Origin: Nissolia schottii
Taxonomy: Eukaryota; Streptophyta; Magnoliopsida; Fabales; Fabaceae
Assembly: GCA_003254905.1 (NCBI GenBank)
Contig: QANU01053814.1
Location: forward strand, 181,028-245,027
Length of the DNA stretch: 64,000 bases
Direction: 5' to 3'
This document shows positions 1 to 13,800 of this stretch, piece by piece. The notes under the pieces are model-generated. The model had not been told where the DNA came from. It did not search any database and worked only from the letters and a program-made list of their open reading frames with translations. How positions within the stretch are numbered: position 1 is the stretch's first letter; every line of letters begins with the position of its first letter. The translations under genes were made by a program, and so were the position numbers.

Positions 1-490
1 ACATAATTATCATAATTCAAAATTCGAAGGCTGAGAAAACAAGAACCCCAGCTACATTGATAGTGTAAGCTGGCTATCATTGTCCTTGGCAAGTTTCTAT
101 GCTGTCATTTCAAAGTGGCTATATAGTATACTTGATATTCGTTGTATAAATGCAAATTACATGACTTGTGCGCATTTTTTTTCAAATACATATGGCCCAT
201 CCAATCCATATTTTGAAGTACTTGATTACAAAACGTTGAATCATCCTTTTTGTAGTGTTACTGTGGAGCTAGCTAGCATGCCGTGGCACAACATAATTAG
301 AATAATATCTAACACAGGGAAACTACATAGCTAGCTAGGGCAAGAAGTTTGGTATGAACTCTCCAAAATTATGAAATCAAACCCTAAGACTTGAAGGTTT
401 CTCCTAAGATTTTGTTATCTAATCCAATGCCACTTACCCTAGTTGTCTTGCTATATGATACATACACCATTTGAAAAAAAAAATGATATG

Positions 491-528
<38 letters not shown>

Positions 529-3500
529 ATATGTATGTATGGTCCAAGTCAAAAATATGAATATGTATGCTACAACTTAATCTTATATAACTAATTTTCT
601 TAATAATGGCGTGCTTCCTCAGTTATAGTACCAATTCAAGACTTCTTGAATGTGACTTCAGTACTAGCTAGCTAGTTGGAGAAAAATGGTGTAAAGATAT
701 CATTTCTCTTGAGGGGGGAAAAAACACACATAAATTAACTCGTGAATTTTTATGACTGGGGGGAATTAATTCCAAGGTTTCAATAACGTACAACCCTAGT
801 AGTTAATTAGCATTTAGCAGCACAAATATGCAGTAGTAATTAATTAGCTTGATTGAAATATTAATTAACTTTCGCTATATGGACATTACAGTGATTTCAT
901 GTCTACTCATAATAATAGGCACATATATATATCACTCCTATTTGTTTACTTCGAATAACACTTTCAATTCTAATTGAATATTTGGAGCTATTGACTTTAT
1001 GATGACATATATGAGAGGAATGAATGTTAATATGGCTCGATCAGCACTTGTGTGTTTTTAAAGGTTTTTATTCCCCACTTCCACTATTTTCATGCTCCCG
1101 TATAATTAATGTATACAACCTTTACTTGGAGCTTCTGGTATTCCATTAATTAGTAGTGTTTGGCTTCTAGTTCTGGGTGGATATATATATATAGACAATA
1201 ATTGTTGTCTTGTGGTTTTTGGATGAGCTAATAATTAATTTGACGTGCAAACATCATCATCGGTGATCAATATCAATTTACTCCAACCTAGCAACGTATC
1301 TGATCCCAATATTGTTATGTAGTACTTGATACCATGTTTATCCAAACGTATTACATATACATAATTGCTCCTCAAAGTAATTGGGCAAGTTATCATCTTT
1401 GGGTTTCCATATAAATATGTGGAGGAAATGAGTAGAACGAACAATTGCAGCCCTACAAAGTAATTACCAGGCACAAAATGACGGCATTGATGCTTTCGGC
1501 AACTTAATAGTCTCTCGACACATGTCAAAATGTTACCGCAAAAAACCAATTCCATCCATATACCACTTCATTCTTGCTAATCCATCTTTTGTATTTGTGA
1601 TGTTCCTAATAAGTGTTGTTTGTGATAAATACTACTAGCAGCATTTCTCTAAATTAAATTAAATGACGTTGTGATTGATTGTGCTATATTAATGTTCCAA
1701 CCTCCAATGCTAGATGCATGCAGTGATTAATGTGTGATCACATTTACATATCGACCGAAATGTCTGGACCAATGAAATACTTAAAAATGGCAACTTATTA
1801 TACATAGTAGTAGTCATCAACGTAACGTAATCTAATGTAATGTAATGCAATGCAAGACTTAGTTCCGTGAATGCTAAATAGACATTTTTGCTTTACCAAG
1901 AATTAGTTAGGGATGCATGAACATATTATTAATAATATAACAACAAATGAATTGGTAGGTGAACTAGATAGATCAAATTGGCTAAAGATAAAGAAATAGA
2001 TATATCTGTCCCCAAAAAGAGACAATAAATAAATGATGTTGGTATATTAGAGCGGTCCTGAAATGCGATTATGGGAACATGACGTTCAGCTACATTTCTA
2101 TGACTACATGCATACGAAAATAAGCATTCTCTTTCCCTGCTTTTATATATTGTGATGATACTATAATGTCGGGTAAAACTAATTAAATGTAGTAATATAT
2201 ATATTTATCATTAATTTTTTAGTGATTAATCATATATAACCCTAACAATTATCAGGAATAGGAAGGGTAGCGTTTATTACGTAATATAGAGTAGGATAAT
2301 ATTACTTAACACTATAAAATTATTTTTTTATCATATATTTGAAAAATAGTATAATGCTATACAATTTTATCCAATATTATCCCACAATCATTGTATTAAA
2401 TTATCATCTCTCAAAAAAAATTAATTATCGTATTGTATTATTTTTTATACCCAATTCAAGAATTAAATTTAACATTTTATATTCATATTCTTTCTTCTCA
2501 TCCTTCACCGTATCACCTCACCCCGTTAGGCTACTGTCCGCTGCCACCCACCACCATCGAAACTATGGGAATTTATAATTTATTAATCATTTTATCATTT
2601 TTTAATATTTTTTATCATATGCAATCACCACTAAATTTTAATTAATTCTAATCATTTTCCTTATAAAAATTAATCTTTAACATATTTTTGTACATGTGTG
2701 TTTTTTTTCATAAAATTAATTTTATTGTATACATACTTATATATAATGACGTAACAAATATCAGAAAAAATAAAATTATATAGTTATATGCAACATACCA
2801 AACATAAGATGACATAAAATTTTATACAATATATTTCTTATATTATATTATCATTTTTTATTCAATAAATTATTATCGTATCTAGTATTATCTAACAAGG
2901 CCGAGCCTTGTTATGGGCGAGGGGCAGAACCCCCCCAAATATTTTTTCTTGTAAATTTTGCAATCCCCCTAATATTTTTTGACACTCTTAATATTAATAG
3001 ATCTTTTTCTCACATTTTTTAATTAAATTGCTCACTTACAATTAAATAAGAGTAAAACTTAAATGATATATATTATTTTATTTATAAAGTTGATATTGGC
3101 CCCTCTAAAAAAAATTGTCTAACTTTGGCCTTGCTATCTAACTTTATCCTATATGATATACTAAATAGTCCCAAGTTCACTAAGTTGTTTTCTAAAATTC
3201 AAAATATAATTTTTTAATCACTGAAATTATAAGTAGTAGTTGAAGTTAGTCCTTCAATTCATTATCATTCACATTTTCATTGATTTGACAAATGTTGTTA
3301 TAATGACAACTAAAGTGGACACCTTGAGACAATCGCGTTCATAAAGATGTGGGTAGACCTCACAATGAACCCCGCACATTCAGGAATGTAGTGTTTTAAG
3401 AATTTTCTATTTTAATTATCATTTCTCAGTAGAAAACAATAACTTAACAATCAGCCTTGAGCTAGCATGTTGATTGTATTGGGCTTAGAAGAAAAACCCA

Positions 3501-4378
3501 AAAGGAACTACACAAGCAAATCAAAACTGACAAAGGACCAGAGAAATTAATAACAGGACCAAAAACAACGAAAGGGATAGACCAATATTGAGCTGCTTTC
3601 ATTGAAGAGCCCAAACCATTAAAGAAAAAAGAGTGGTGCTGTGAGACCTAAATGAGATAATTTTTGAACAATTTCACTCGCATACAGAGTTGTAGAAATA
3701 GCTTGAGCTCGATAGACTGACCCGAACAATCCAAAAATATAGACAGGTTGAACTAGAAAAAAAAAAAAGAGAATCAATTCATCCCAATTTGGTTTAGCTC
3801 AATCCAATTTGGGCCAGCCAATCCAATAACCCGAATATTTATTATATAATTGTACTTTTTATTTTAAAAGACCCAACAAAAATATTAAACAAATAAAAAT
3901 TGAGTACTTTACTACGGACATTTAATTTGAGATATTAAGGGGATTCTAGAGTACTTGCTCTCGGAGCTTGATATGCATACAAAAAGTATCTTAATAGATA
4001 TATTAATGTCAACTTTTCATGCTCAAACACTAGTAGTCCCAACAAATACTTACACCAAAGTAAAAGAAGGAACCCAAATCCAAGTCCATCGTGGGTTTCT
4101 AAGTTTGATCATTATGATCCACGTCACAGCTCGGCAAAGAAAGCTAGTAACATACATTATCAAGACTCCGAGGCCAATTATACTGCATGTAGTCCATACT
4201 AGATGACAATATGGTTATGTTCACAACCGTTTTTGGAAACAAATAAGTAGAAGTAAAATGCCAACGTAATTAAATTCATTAATGATACAGTAAAGAATAC
4301 TGACAATACAAGAGCAATAAAAATTGGAACTAAATTTGCTCTCAATTCTATTTGGTGGAATACTCAAGTGGAAGTCTA
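1..4378. other. AT-rich intergenic sequence, no gene seen
   Basis: No open frame here shows coding character or splice-compatible exons. The stretch holds a TA/TG microsatellite (489-530) and a low-complexity AT tract. Around 2895-3145 lies a probable transposon remnant with C-run and GGCC-flanked ends. A sequence around 3295-3400 has wording similar to the MITE found in the 38.5 and 43.3 kb duplicates (TGGACACCTTGAGACAAT-like core). Confidence 0.6.
489..530. repeat. Compound (TA)n(TG)n microsatellite
   Basis: An alternating AT run passes directly into nine or so TG units. Such compound repeats are usually length-polymorphic. Confidence 0.9.
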
Positions 4379-4577
4379 TGGTTGGGTGCGAGAATAGATT
4401 CTCTCATGTTCATGTATATTTTTCACACAACAAGATTATACGTGACTTTTCATCATCAATTTAAAAGGTATGACTCATATATGATATAAACAATACAAAA
4501 AATTGATGATAAAAAATCACACATAATATTATCATGTAAAAAATACACATAAAAAAAATCTATTCTAGCCCGTAGAC
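4379..4577. mobile_element. Foldback MITE, about 200 bp
   Basis: The left arm (GAGAATAGATT, then TTCATGTATATTTTTCACAC and a TTTTCATCATCAATTT block) is matched in inverted order by the right arm (AATTGATGATAAAAAATCAC, then TAAAAAATACACAT and AATCTATTCTAGCCCG). Nearly the whole element pairs with itself, as in non-autonomous DNA transposons. A related half-copy seems to lie near 42670-42740. The superfamily cannot be assigned because no clear target duplication was found. Confidence 0.55.
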
Positions 4578-6855
4578 ACAAAAAAAAATGGACCACTATG
4601 ACTTCAACTTTACATTATTTTTTATTGGGTTAATTGAAAGTCAGTCTGTAAGCCAGCTCAAAAATGGCCCGCTAAAAAATGGACTTACATTTTATTGGTT
4701 CGAAATCATTATAATTCGAGAGATTCAACCCACAAATGATCTGACCCAACTTGGCCCGATGCAAATGGGGTGGGGTTGCCCATTTTGATAGCACAACACG
4801 CATACATTACTTTGCTAAATTATAGCGAGTGACTCTGTTACTCATAATAATTATTTACTACGATTTGATAATTTTTTTTGCATTAGTGTTTACAAATTAA
4901 TTGTTTTTTCAAATTTTAATTACGGTTAATGACACACACATATACCCCCCCACACATATATATTGAAAATTGAATAAAGTTAATTCTAGATTCGTTAAAA
5001 AAAATGTTAATTCTAGATTATTCTATGACATAAAAAAACAGTTTATTATTTGCAATCATTAAGCTTCATTACTAAAATATTCATTGACTAAATATTACAT
5101 CTTTGGAAAAGAATTTCACATATTATTTTCATTTCCTTAATTTAAATAACTACAAGAAAAATGCTCATTACCGTTGGAGTTATCGTCAATTTTTTTTTCG
5201 ATTACCATCAAATTTTTAACTTTCCATTGGACTTACCTTCAGAAAGCACACCAATGGTAATAACTTCGATGGAAACATATTACTATCAGCTATATAAATT
5301 TGACGGTAATTAACATCAGTGACAACCGATGGTAATGGTGGTTGAGGAACTGAACCATTTACCGTCGACTATAACCGACAGTAATAATATTAATATTTTA
5401 TTCTATCTTTTATCGGTTAATTCTGACGGTAATTTGAATATATTTTTATGTAATTACTATCGACTACTTCCGACGGTAAAGATAATAAATTTAAAAAAAA
5501 AATATTCTGAATTTTCTCTTCCCTTCCCAATTCCTGAACACGCAAAACTCAAACTGCACATCACAACATCCAAACTAATGCACATCCATCATTTCATACA
5601 TCCGAATTTCATTTTATACCAAAAAAAACAACATCCATCATTCCTGAACACACAAACTCAAAGTAATGCACATCACAACCAGAATCATTTACTAAAAATT
5701 TTAAGACAAAATGTAAAAATTAATGTACATCACAACTAGAATCAAACTAATACACACTAAGCCAATTGTAAAAATTGAAAACTTTAAGACAAAATGAGAG
5801 AAAGAAATTCACTCCACTTACAGGTGCATAGGTAACACTAGCAGCCCAATTATGAGCATTGTTGTTGTTGTTGTTAGGCAATGGATGTTGGAGCATAAGA
5901 TTCAATTTCAACCCCAGGAGGGTTAACCCCATGTTCCAACATAAAATAAAATGAAGAAGAAATGCTAGGGTTTTGAGGGTAAGGGATGTAATGGGTAGTG
6001 TAAAATGATGATGTTGTTGATTATGAATGTGGTGGTGGTAGTGGAGGAAGGAGGAGAGGAGAAGAGGGAGAGGAGAGGAAAAGAGAGAAGAGGAGAAGAG
6101 AAGAAAAAGAAGAAATGAGTGAATGGTGTGTTATAGGAGAGTGATATGCGTTTAAGTAAATTTTCAAAACAATACCGCCGGTGATTACCTATGGTAACTG
6201 TAAATAGTCCGACTATAAATGCTTTATCGAAACGTTTCGTTTAATTTAAAGGATTATCGTCGACTTTGTGGCAAAAATTTCGACGGTACGAAAAATAGTG
6301 GAGGGTAATTTTGGCAAATTCTCACTTTCGTTAACGTCGGATAGTTCCGACGGTAAAGCTTCTTGTGTGAGACAAAGGACATCTCACACGAGTAAGGTTA
6401 GGCTTAGGTTTATGGTCGTTACCGTCAGACAAATCCGACGGTAACAACCTTTACTCTATATTACTTCTTTCTTGTATACCACTACTGGTTACCGGCTTTT
6501 CTTTAACTCTGTCATTCACTATCTTAATTTAAATATTTTGTCACTATTATGTTTTGTTGTCTTCTTCAGTACCATCAACTCAAATGGTAATGTAAACTCA
6601 AATGGTAATGAAGAGGACAAACAAAACATGCATAACAATGACAAAATATTAAATTAAGACAGTGAGTGACAGAGTTAAGAAGAAGTGAGTAACTAATAGT
6701 TGTATATAAGAAGGAGTTAATGCAGAGCGAAATGATGATAATAAACAAGATTACATCATTAAACCCTAAATCATAAACCTTAAACCTACATAAAAGTACT
6801 AGCTATTACAAAACATATACAAAACACCATATATTTCCTCCCACCCTAAGTTCGT

Positions 6856-6966
6856 GACCCGCCATCTTGGGCTTTGTCATTATTACTCCCCCAAGTTGAC
6901 ACCTAACTTAACCACCCACCATCTTGGTCTTTGTCATTATTACTCCCCCAAGCTGACACCTAACCA
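6856..6966. repeat. 57-bp tandem duplication inside the CACTA-like element
   Basis: Two consecutive copies with a 57-bp period share CATCTTGG, CTTTGTCATTATTACTCCCC and TGACACCTAAC with only a few differences, so the duplication is fairly young or was homogenised. Confidence 0.85.
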
Positions 6967-6969
6967 TCT

Positions 6970-7230
6970 AGATCCTTAATGTTGTTGGTCTCGGGGTCGT
7001 AATACTTATTAAGAGAAACCACACCCCAATAAAACTCGGGAATAAGATGCTTAACCTGGCCCATCACTGACTCAAAGGTCGTATCCACGGCCTCCTTTGA
7101 CAACTTCAGGCAGGCATATACTCCTTCTTCATCTTGGCAGCCTCGGATACTTTCTCCTTAGTTGTAGTCGTGGCCCTGCCAACATCAGATTCAAACTCTT
7201 CGCCCTCTCCTCTGAAATATCTAATTGCGC
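6970..7230 (-). pseudogene. Gene-like fragment carried in the CACTA-like element, unrecognised
   Basis: Read on the minus strand, one frame gives EKVSEAAKMKKEYMPA and an overlapping frame continues with LKLSKEAVDTTFESVMGQ, VKHLIPEFYWGVVSLNKYY and DPETNNIKD before a stop. The composition is protein-like and unlike the surrounding AT-rich DNA, and the reading changes frame once near 7108. I do not recognise the family. It is either a captured host-gene piece or what is left of an element-encoded protein. Confidence 0.35.
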
Positions 7231-7775
7231 CAATAGACAACAGCCAATGGCGGCGGCGGCAGTAGTGGTGGTGGCGGCAGCGATCCGGTAGTGATTCGAT
7301 GGTGGTGGCGCTGGTGAAACATCTGGAGGAAGACCGCCTAGAGGACGCAGAAGAGGAGGGTGTATAGTGGAAGTGAGGGAAGGATAGTCTATGGAGCTCT
7401 ATATATATAATCATTACCGTCGTATTAATCTAACATTACAGTCGAATAAAGCCAACAGTAATTACACTGACCACTGAAAAACGTGCACACAAGAAAACAT
7501 TTGTATGGAAAAATGCAGGCTTGGGAAAATGTGTACAAAAGTTTGAGGTTGTTACTGTCGGCTTTTTTCGATGGTATTCGATTCAATGTTACAACAGTTA
7601 AGGAAAAGTGTCTTTTCATATTCTAACCCTATTATCGTCAGCCATATCCGACGTTAAGTGTTTCGTCTAATGACGCGCCACTTGGCGCCAACTATTATCG
7701 TTAGAATTAGTGTCGGGTTCTTGTTTCCAACGATAATCGTTACCAAAATTAATTCTGGTTATTTGATCACCTTTG

Positions 7776-8507
7776 TAGGGGGAGCTGTGGCCTGACAATC
7801 TAAGTTGCAAAAAATAGGCCTGGCCCGTTTAGGCCCGGATCAATTTTTTAAAAGTTTCATTTTGAACTCTAAATTTTATTTTGGAGTTTAAGAGTTTACT
7901 TATAATTGAGCATGTTTAACTATTTGTTATGCTTAACTACTTAATTATATTTATATTGCTATACAGCTAAAGTGCTATGACACAGATATTGATAAATTTT
8001 GCATTCTATTCCTTCAATGAGTGCTTATGCCCTACAAGTTGATGCATACTTTCAAACCTTGTTTATTATTGATTAATCTACGAGAAAGAGTTCCAATTGT
8101 GTTTTTGATCAATAACATAACACTACTCACATCAATGTTATATGTCGTCATTTAATTAATGAAAGTTGTATTAATTCATGAATCGATTTCAAATAGCATT
8201 TGATATCTTTCAAGCAAAATAGTTAAAGAAACAAAAAAGATAATATAATATCGTAATCAACCTTTTAAACTATTTCTTTCTAATTAATTAATAGATAGAC
8301 GATAAAAAAATAGTTAAAAATGATCGCACATACTTATTCACAACTTTGTATTTAAATCATAAAAAATAGATCAAAATTTTAATTTTTTTTTAAAAAAATA
8401 AACGGGCTAGCGGGCTAACCCGTTTAGACCGACGGACCGACCATAAACGAGTCGGATCCTAAAAATAGACATAATTTTAGCCCGGCCTAACCCGTTTGAC
8501 ACCCCTA
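7776..8507. mobile_element. Degraded TIR transposon, possibly hAT type
   Basis: The right end on the minus strand reads TAGGGGTGTCAAACGGGTTA and continues with GGCCGGGCTAAAATTATG, a motif style common at ends of plant hAT-like elements. The left end, TAGGGGGAGCTGTGGCCTGA followed by GGCCTGGCCCGTTTAGGCC, is a diverged partner. The interior is AT-rich and has no open frame. No clean target duplication was found. Confidence 0.4.
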
Positions 8508-10822
8508 ACTAAGGGGTTTACTGCATGGGAAGTTTGAAGCTTGTCAATTTATTGTCAGTTTGACAATTCTCCCCACTTAATTCAGCGGGGGAGTTTGTTG
8601 TGTTTGGGCCTCAATCAAATTGGGTCCAACACTTATTTTATTTATTATCTTATCTATTATTATCTTATAAAAAAAAAGGAAGGAAGATCAAAAGAGATCA
8701 TATCATCATCATCGCCGTCGTCCTCGTCATCATCATCATCATCCCCATCCTCCTTCAGTGCCATCGATTTTCTTTTTTGAGATATTTTTGGCTCGTTTTG
8801 ATATTTGATGGGTACTATTTTGTGCTCCATTTTTAACGCGACTTTAGTCGCTTGTTCCAAAAATTGTGGGCGTTCATCTAGTAACTTCAGAGTATTTTTA
8901 TCTCCTATTTAGTTGTACTACTTTTACCCTGGGTGGGTCTTTTGAATGCGTTGCTCTGTTATTTATTCCACATTTTTAATAGTAAGTAGACTCTTCTATG
9001 AGATTCCTTTCATGGAACTCTTTTGTTGTACTTATTGATATTTCATGGTGGAATTTTTTTAGATTAGGTCCCGTGGTTTTTTGTCCCTTCCATTGAGGGT
9101 TTTTCAAGTTAAAAATTGGCATGTGCTTTATCCGCTTTGCCTATTTAATTTTCGCACTCTTGAATATATTGTTTGTCATATTATACGTTTCTCGTAGGTT
9201 CAATTAAAAGTTATTATTTCCACTATATGTTTGTGATTTTTCTGCCGCGTATACACGCATTTTCCCACAGTTATGGCTTTCTATTAGATTTGTTTGTGCC
9301 TTTGTGGTTATGTTGCTAGTTGCTTGCTAATATGCTTAATTTAAGGTGTTTGGTTGGAGAGTAACAGGAGGGCAACACTTCCACAGGAGTGAAAATTTCC
9401 TGATTTTTATGTGTTTGGAAGTTGAGAGGAAAAAAAGAAGGTCGGAGCAAGATAAGGGCATTATCTATATATGGTAGTTAATAGAAGTTGTGGCCAGTGG
9501 TCGCCCTTATGAAAATGCCATGATTTTCCAATCTCCAAATCCAACCAAGTAAGATAACTGCAAAATCAGGCATACCAAACATGGATATGATCTCTCTTAA
9601 TTTCCAGAGTTTCTAACTCTAACTGATTGATTCAAATTCAAGTTCAAATTCAATTCCATAACATGTTTGGTGTTGTAAGCATCCGCATGAAGCAGAAGAG
9701 CTGAAGCATGGCAAGGCTCCATGGAGGACAAGCCAAACAAGAAACCAGACCTTCGCAGCACAAGGAAGCCACCAAATCCATATCCAATCACCAACAAGCA
9801 GCCCCGAATCCAACGTACAAGATGAGGATGTTGTCACTATTGGCATTTGCAGATAGTCAAGTTTCATTATTAAGTCTATAAATCTATAAAGTAGTATTAA
9901 AGATAATGAAATGATATCAACAAAATAAAATACTTGTGTAAAGAGAAATGATATATCCTCTTTGCCTCCAAATATGCCAACTATCGTTCATAAGAATTGT
10001 TAAGAGAATTTGTAGGTTAATTTGATAATAGGCTCTAACATTACTCTTGATAAAATGATTGGATGAGATTAAGTCCGAGCAAAGCAGCTTCGAATAGGCT
10101 GCTTGGTAAACATAAGCCTCTCAAAACTTCGTATTGTTATTTCGGGTAAGGTAATATATCTAGCTTAATGCTACGGCAGTTTTCTTACTATCTTTTCATT
10201 CGCCAAGAAAGAAATCCTACAAATTTGCTAATACAATTTTTTTTAAAAGAAGTGCTATTTCTACATCAAGATTGGTGTGTACAAATAGCAGTTTTGTTTT
10301 TTGTTGATTATGAAAGCTCATAGATCTCAATACGAGAAGAGCAAGAAACAGCATGGTAGGTTCAAAAGGAATAACACGAACCAAATGAAGCAACACCCAC
10401 ATAGAAAGACAAACATGCGAGATCCCAAAATAACAAAAACATGAGAGAACCCATAAAAAAAAAAGAGACTGAAACAGGGATTCAGCCCCAGCGCTTCCAA
10501 ACACTTGCGAAGGCTAAAACATTGATCTTAATCCAATTATCACCAAAATTCATTTGAAAAGTATACAAGCCTTGACAATTGCTTTCTATAAATATTTTTC
10601 TAAAAATTACCCAAGATACCAACATCATATAAATATTTTTTTAAAAATTACACAAGATACCAACATCACACAAGACACCTTCCATTTGTTGTTTAAGTAA
10701 CAAAATGTTGCAAGTTGCACCCAAGAAAGCCATCCTCGGGGTATGATCCTGATTAAGGATAAACAACTTGCCAGTGTTCTAATCTGATTCTCACATCTAA
10801 ACAAAGTTATACCAATAATCTC
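8508..10822. other. Intergenic sequence between the CACTA region and WDR55
   Basis: No gene is supported. An ATC trinucleotide run lies at 8701-8745. A possible small MITE lies at about 9345-9585 (GGTGTTTGGTTGG at the left, CCAACCAAG and ACCAAACAT at the right). The final few hundred bases before 10823 probably include the WDR55 3' UTR, since that gene is transcribed leftwards. Confidence 0.5.
10589..10671. repeat. 41-bp direct repeat, two copies
   Basis: Two adjacent copies share AAATATTTTT, AAAAATTAC and CAAGATACCAACATCA. They lie just past the WDR55 stop codon and probably inside its 3' UTR. Confidence 0.8.
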
Positions 10823-13800
10823 CTACAAATCTGCAAAGAAATTGTTTGAACCAGCTAAGGCATGTCCATTACTTGCAGGCTTTGCCTTGTTCCCTGCAAA
10901 GAGGCAGCAACATAAAATGAATTACAAGATATATATGGCATTCCATGTCTTCAGGCATGGGCAATCTATAATAACATTTAAATCTATACCACCATACCCT
11001 TGTTAAACTTGGAAGAATCAGCATCAACATCCATCTCGTCATCGTCACTATCAGTCATTCCAGCTTCATTTCTTTGTGAGCTTCCTGAACTTGGTAGTAT
11101 ATTATCCAAATCCCATAGCTGCACAAAAGGAAATTGGTTGGAAATTAAAACAAGTATACTTTGTACAAAATGCAGAAAAGACATGCATTCAGGCACACTC
11201 ATGCAACCAATAATTTTCACATTTTTATCCGTGATCTACCCTCTCCACCACTATTGGGTTAGTCTTAGATAATTTCTATTGATTAGTGTATGTAAGAATA
11301 TCTTCTCAAACTGATTTATCAACTTTACTCCATATCATAATTGGTCCCCTTCTCAGTTGTGAGATTATCCATTCAAATTAAGACTATGCTACTTGAAACA
11401 TCAATGAGCATTACCAAATCTTTACCAAGAATATCTCCTCAAACTGATTTATCAACTATTCATATCATTATTTGTCCCCTTCTGAGTTGTGATTATCCAT
11501 TCAAATTAAGACAATGCTACTTAAAACACCAATGAGCAGCACTTTAGTGGAAATTATTTAATTATGCTCAAAATCCTAGTCACCTTTATACAATTTACTT
11601 AATTGCCCTAACCCAATAAAATGTGTACACAAGTCTTACAATCATTAAAATGAGTGCTGAGTGTAAATTAGCCAAAATTTCATGGAGTAGAGCAAGCAAT
11701 CCTATAAATTCTGGAGGGGAGAGGATTCAGAGACATACCTTTAACATTTGATCATGAGCAATGCTCCCAAGGAACTTTCTATCATGAGAGAATGCTATAG
11801 GTAAAAAAAATATTAAAAAAAACCGCCATGGGTCAAACTTGAAGCCAGAACAAGAAACAAAGATGAAAACATGCAAACTAAATGCTTGTGCATGAACACA
11901 ATAATCAGGCTGAAAATCATCAAAATAAAATATTGAGGCAAAGATCACCTAAGCTCAACAAAGAAACTTAGAATAAGATCTACCGAAAGAAATTAAGGCT
12001 GAACCCACAGACAGAAACAACTGCATTCAACGCTGAGAGAAGAGGAAGAGACTATGAATATTACCCAGACACTCAACAGGATATTCTGAGTGCTCTGCAA
12101 TTGGCTGGATAACTCTGTTGGGTAATATTCCAACCAAGCTGAACAAAGAACAAATATAATTGGAATGGAGAACTAAAGAAACAAAATATTGTAATATAAT
12201 TTTCATACTGTACAAGACTCACTTGATAAGCCCATTCTCTGATCCAGTAATAACCCTATCTTCATCAAGCTAAGATTTAAACCAAAAAAAAAAAAGAAAG
12301 GATTTATTACATNTTTAAACCAAAAAAAAAAAGAAAGGATTTATTACATGAGGCGAGGAGGGTAGAAAAGCCTACCAATGCTGAAAATCCTGTTGTGTTA
12401 TCCACTCACCTTCAACATAGTATCAATAGAGTTTGGTGATAGATCAATGAACCGGTCACTGTAAGTTGAAAGTTGAAACCATTAAGCAAGAACATCATTA
12501 AGAAGAGGTAGAATCCAGAATTTTTGAGAAAGCTAACATCCAACTAATGTCTCTCTTCCACAAAGAATTATTTCCACCAGGAAATCAGTTTTGAACTTTG
12601 TTAAGTCCTATGACAAATACCTGCAATCCTTAAAGCATCCCCATGAATATAAGAGTAGGACTCCAGATTGTGATCCACAGACAACTTTCCTACCATTCTG
12701 ATCACCCAAAAAGAAAAAAAGAATCAGTACTGTAGAATTTTTTTTCTCTGAACAAGAATACCTCAAAGTTGTTCTTTCTAGTTCTAAGTGTTTATAAAAA
12801 CTGAAACAATAATATCTATTTCACCATACAGGTTTTATAATTTCTAAAATTGAAACAATTCTCGAAAACAGACAGGCCACTTGTTTTCCACTTTAAAGGA
12901 AGGTATGGAACCAGAAGTTTTAAACACTTTAATCAACACATATTAAGTTTCTTCCTCATGGTCTTCATATGAACTTATCAAAGATATCATAGACACATGT
13001 TGGTGCAGCTTTAGTAGTTCTATCAAAAAGGTATTAGAACAAAATCTGGTAGGTCACTTACAGAAAGGTGTTTTTTCTTCAAATATTTTTGTTATTAAAG
13101 CAAAAGCTTACTTATGCTTTATATATTATGACTACAATTTCATCAATATGAACTCCACAACACGTGCAAAAATGCATCTCATAAGAAGAAACAATAATGT
13201 TTTGAGATAAGCAGCTTCAGTCCAGCAGGAAAGTAACTAAACATATTCAAGCATTAGACAAGATTTCAAGCTCTTATTAGTAAGAATGATGAGACATGTG
13301 CAAAACCCAGAACATATGTCAAGCAGGCACTATGGTGAGGATACCTTCATTATAACAACAGACAATAGCTCCTCTTCAGAAAACTCAGACTGAGCTTGGA
13401 CCTGTCAGTAAAGCAGGAAGAGGAGGTCAAATTTAAACGCAGCAAATAATGTGCATTTATTTTTCAAAAGGAACCAGAAAACACTAACGTACAACTTACT
13501 TTATTTCTTCGAAGATTGCAAACAGATAGGGTCCCGTCTCCACTTAACAACGAAAAAAAATTTAAGGATAAAAGAGTTCAGACTGCATTAATAAGCCACA
13601 GAAAGTAGAAAGTAGAAACTAAAATTTCACTGCAGATCGAAGTTTTAAATCCCTGAAATTCATACCAATTACATATGGCTAAGCCAATACTAATTACTGA
13701 ATAGTTCTAATAAGAAAATAAGCAAATTTATTATTCATTACCTGTCAGTAGATGCTAAGGGATTGACCTAGCATTTTCTAATGGATTCAAATATAGAAAA

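Larger units (their letters stand above)
5149..7740 (+). mobile_element. CACTA-like (En/Spm) element, degraded
   Basis: The left end reads AACTACAAGAAAAATG, one base from the canonical CACTACAAGAAAA terminus of plant CACTA elements. Behind it are many short subterminal motifs in both orientations built on CCGACGGTAA/TTACCGTCG, for example around 5168, 5290, 5360, 5470, 6300, 6345, 6430 and 7640-7740. Dense inverted subterminal motifs are what CACTA transposases bind. The right terminus is not intact: TTCTTGT occurs at about 7715 but the final TAGTG is absent. A second TTCTTGTGTGAG at about 6360 may mean two related copies lie end to end. The interior has a purine tract (6040-6130) and a gene-like fragment (6970-7230). 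Confidence 0.55.

Noticed and set aside
5329-5739. 136-residue open frame
   Set aside because: It lies across CACTA subterminal repeats with AT-rich, low-complexity composition and no family resemblance.
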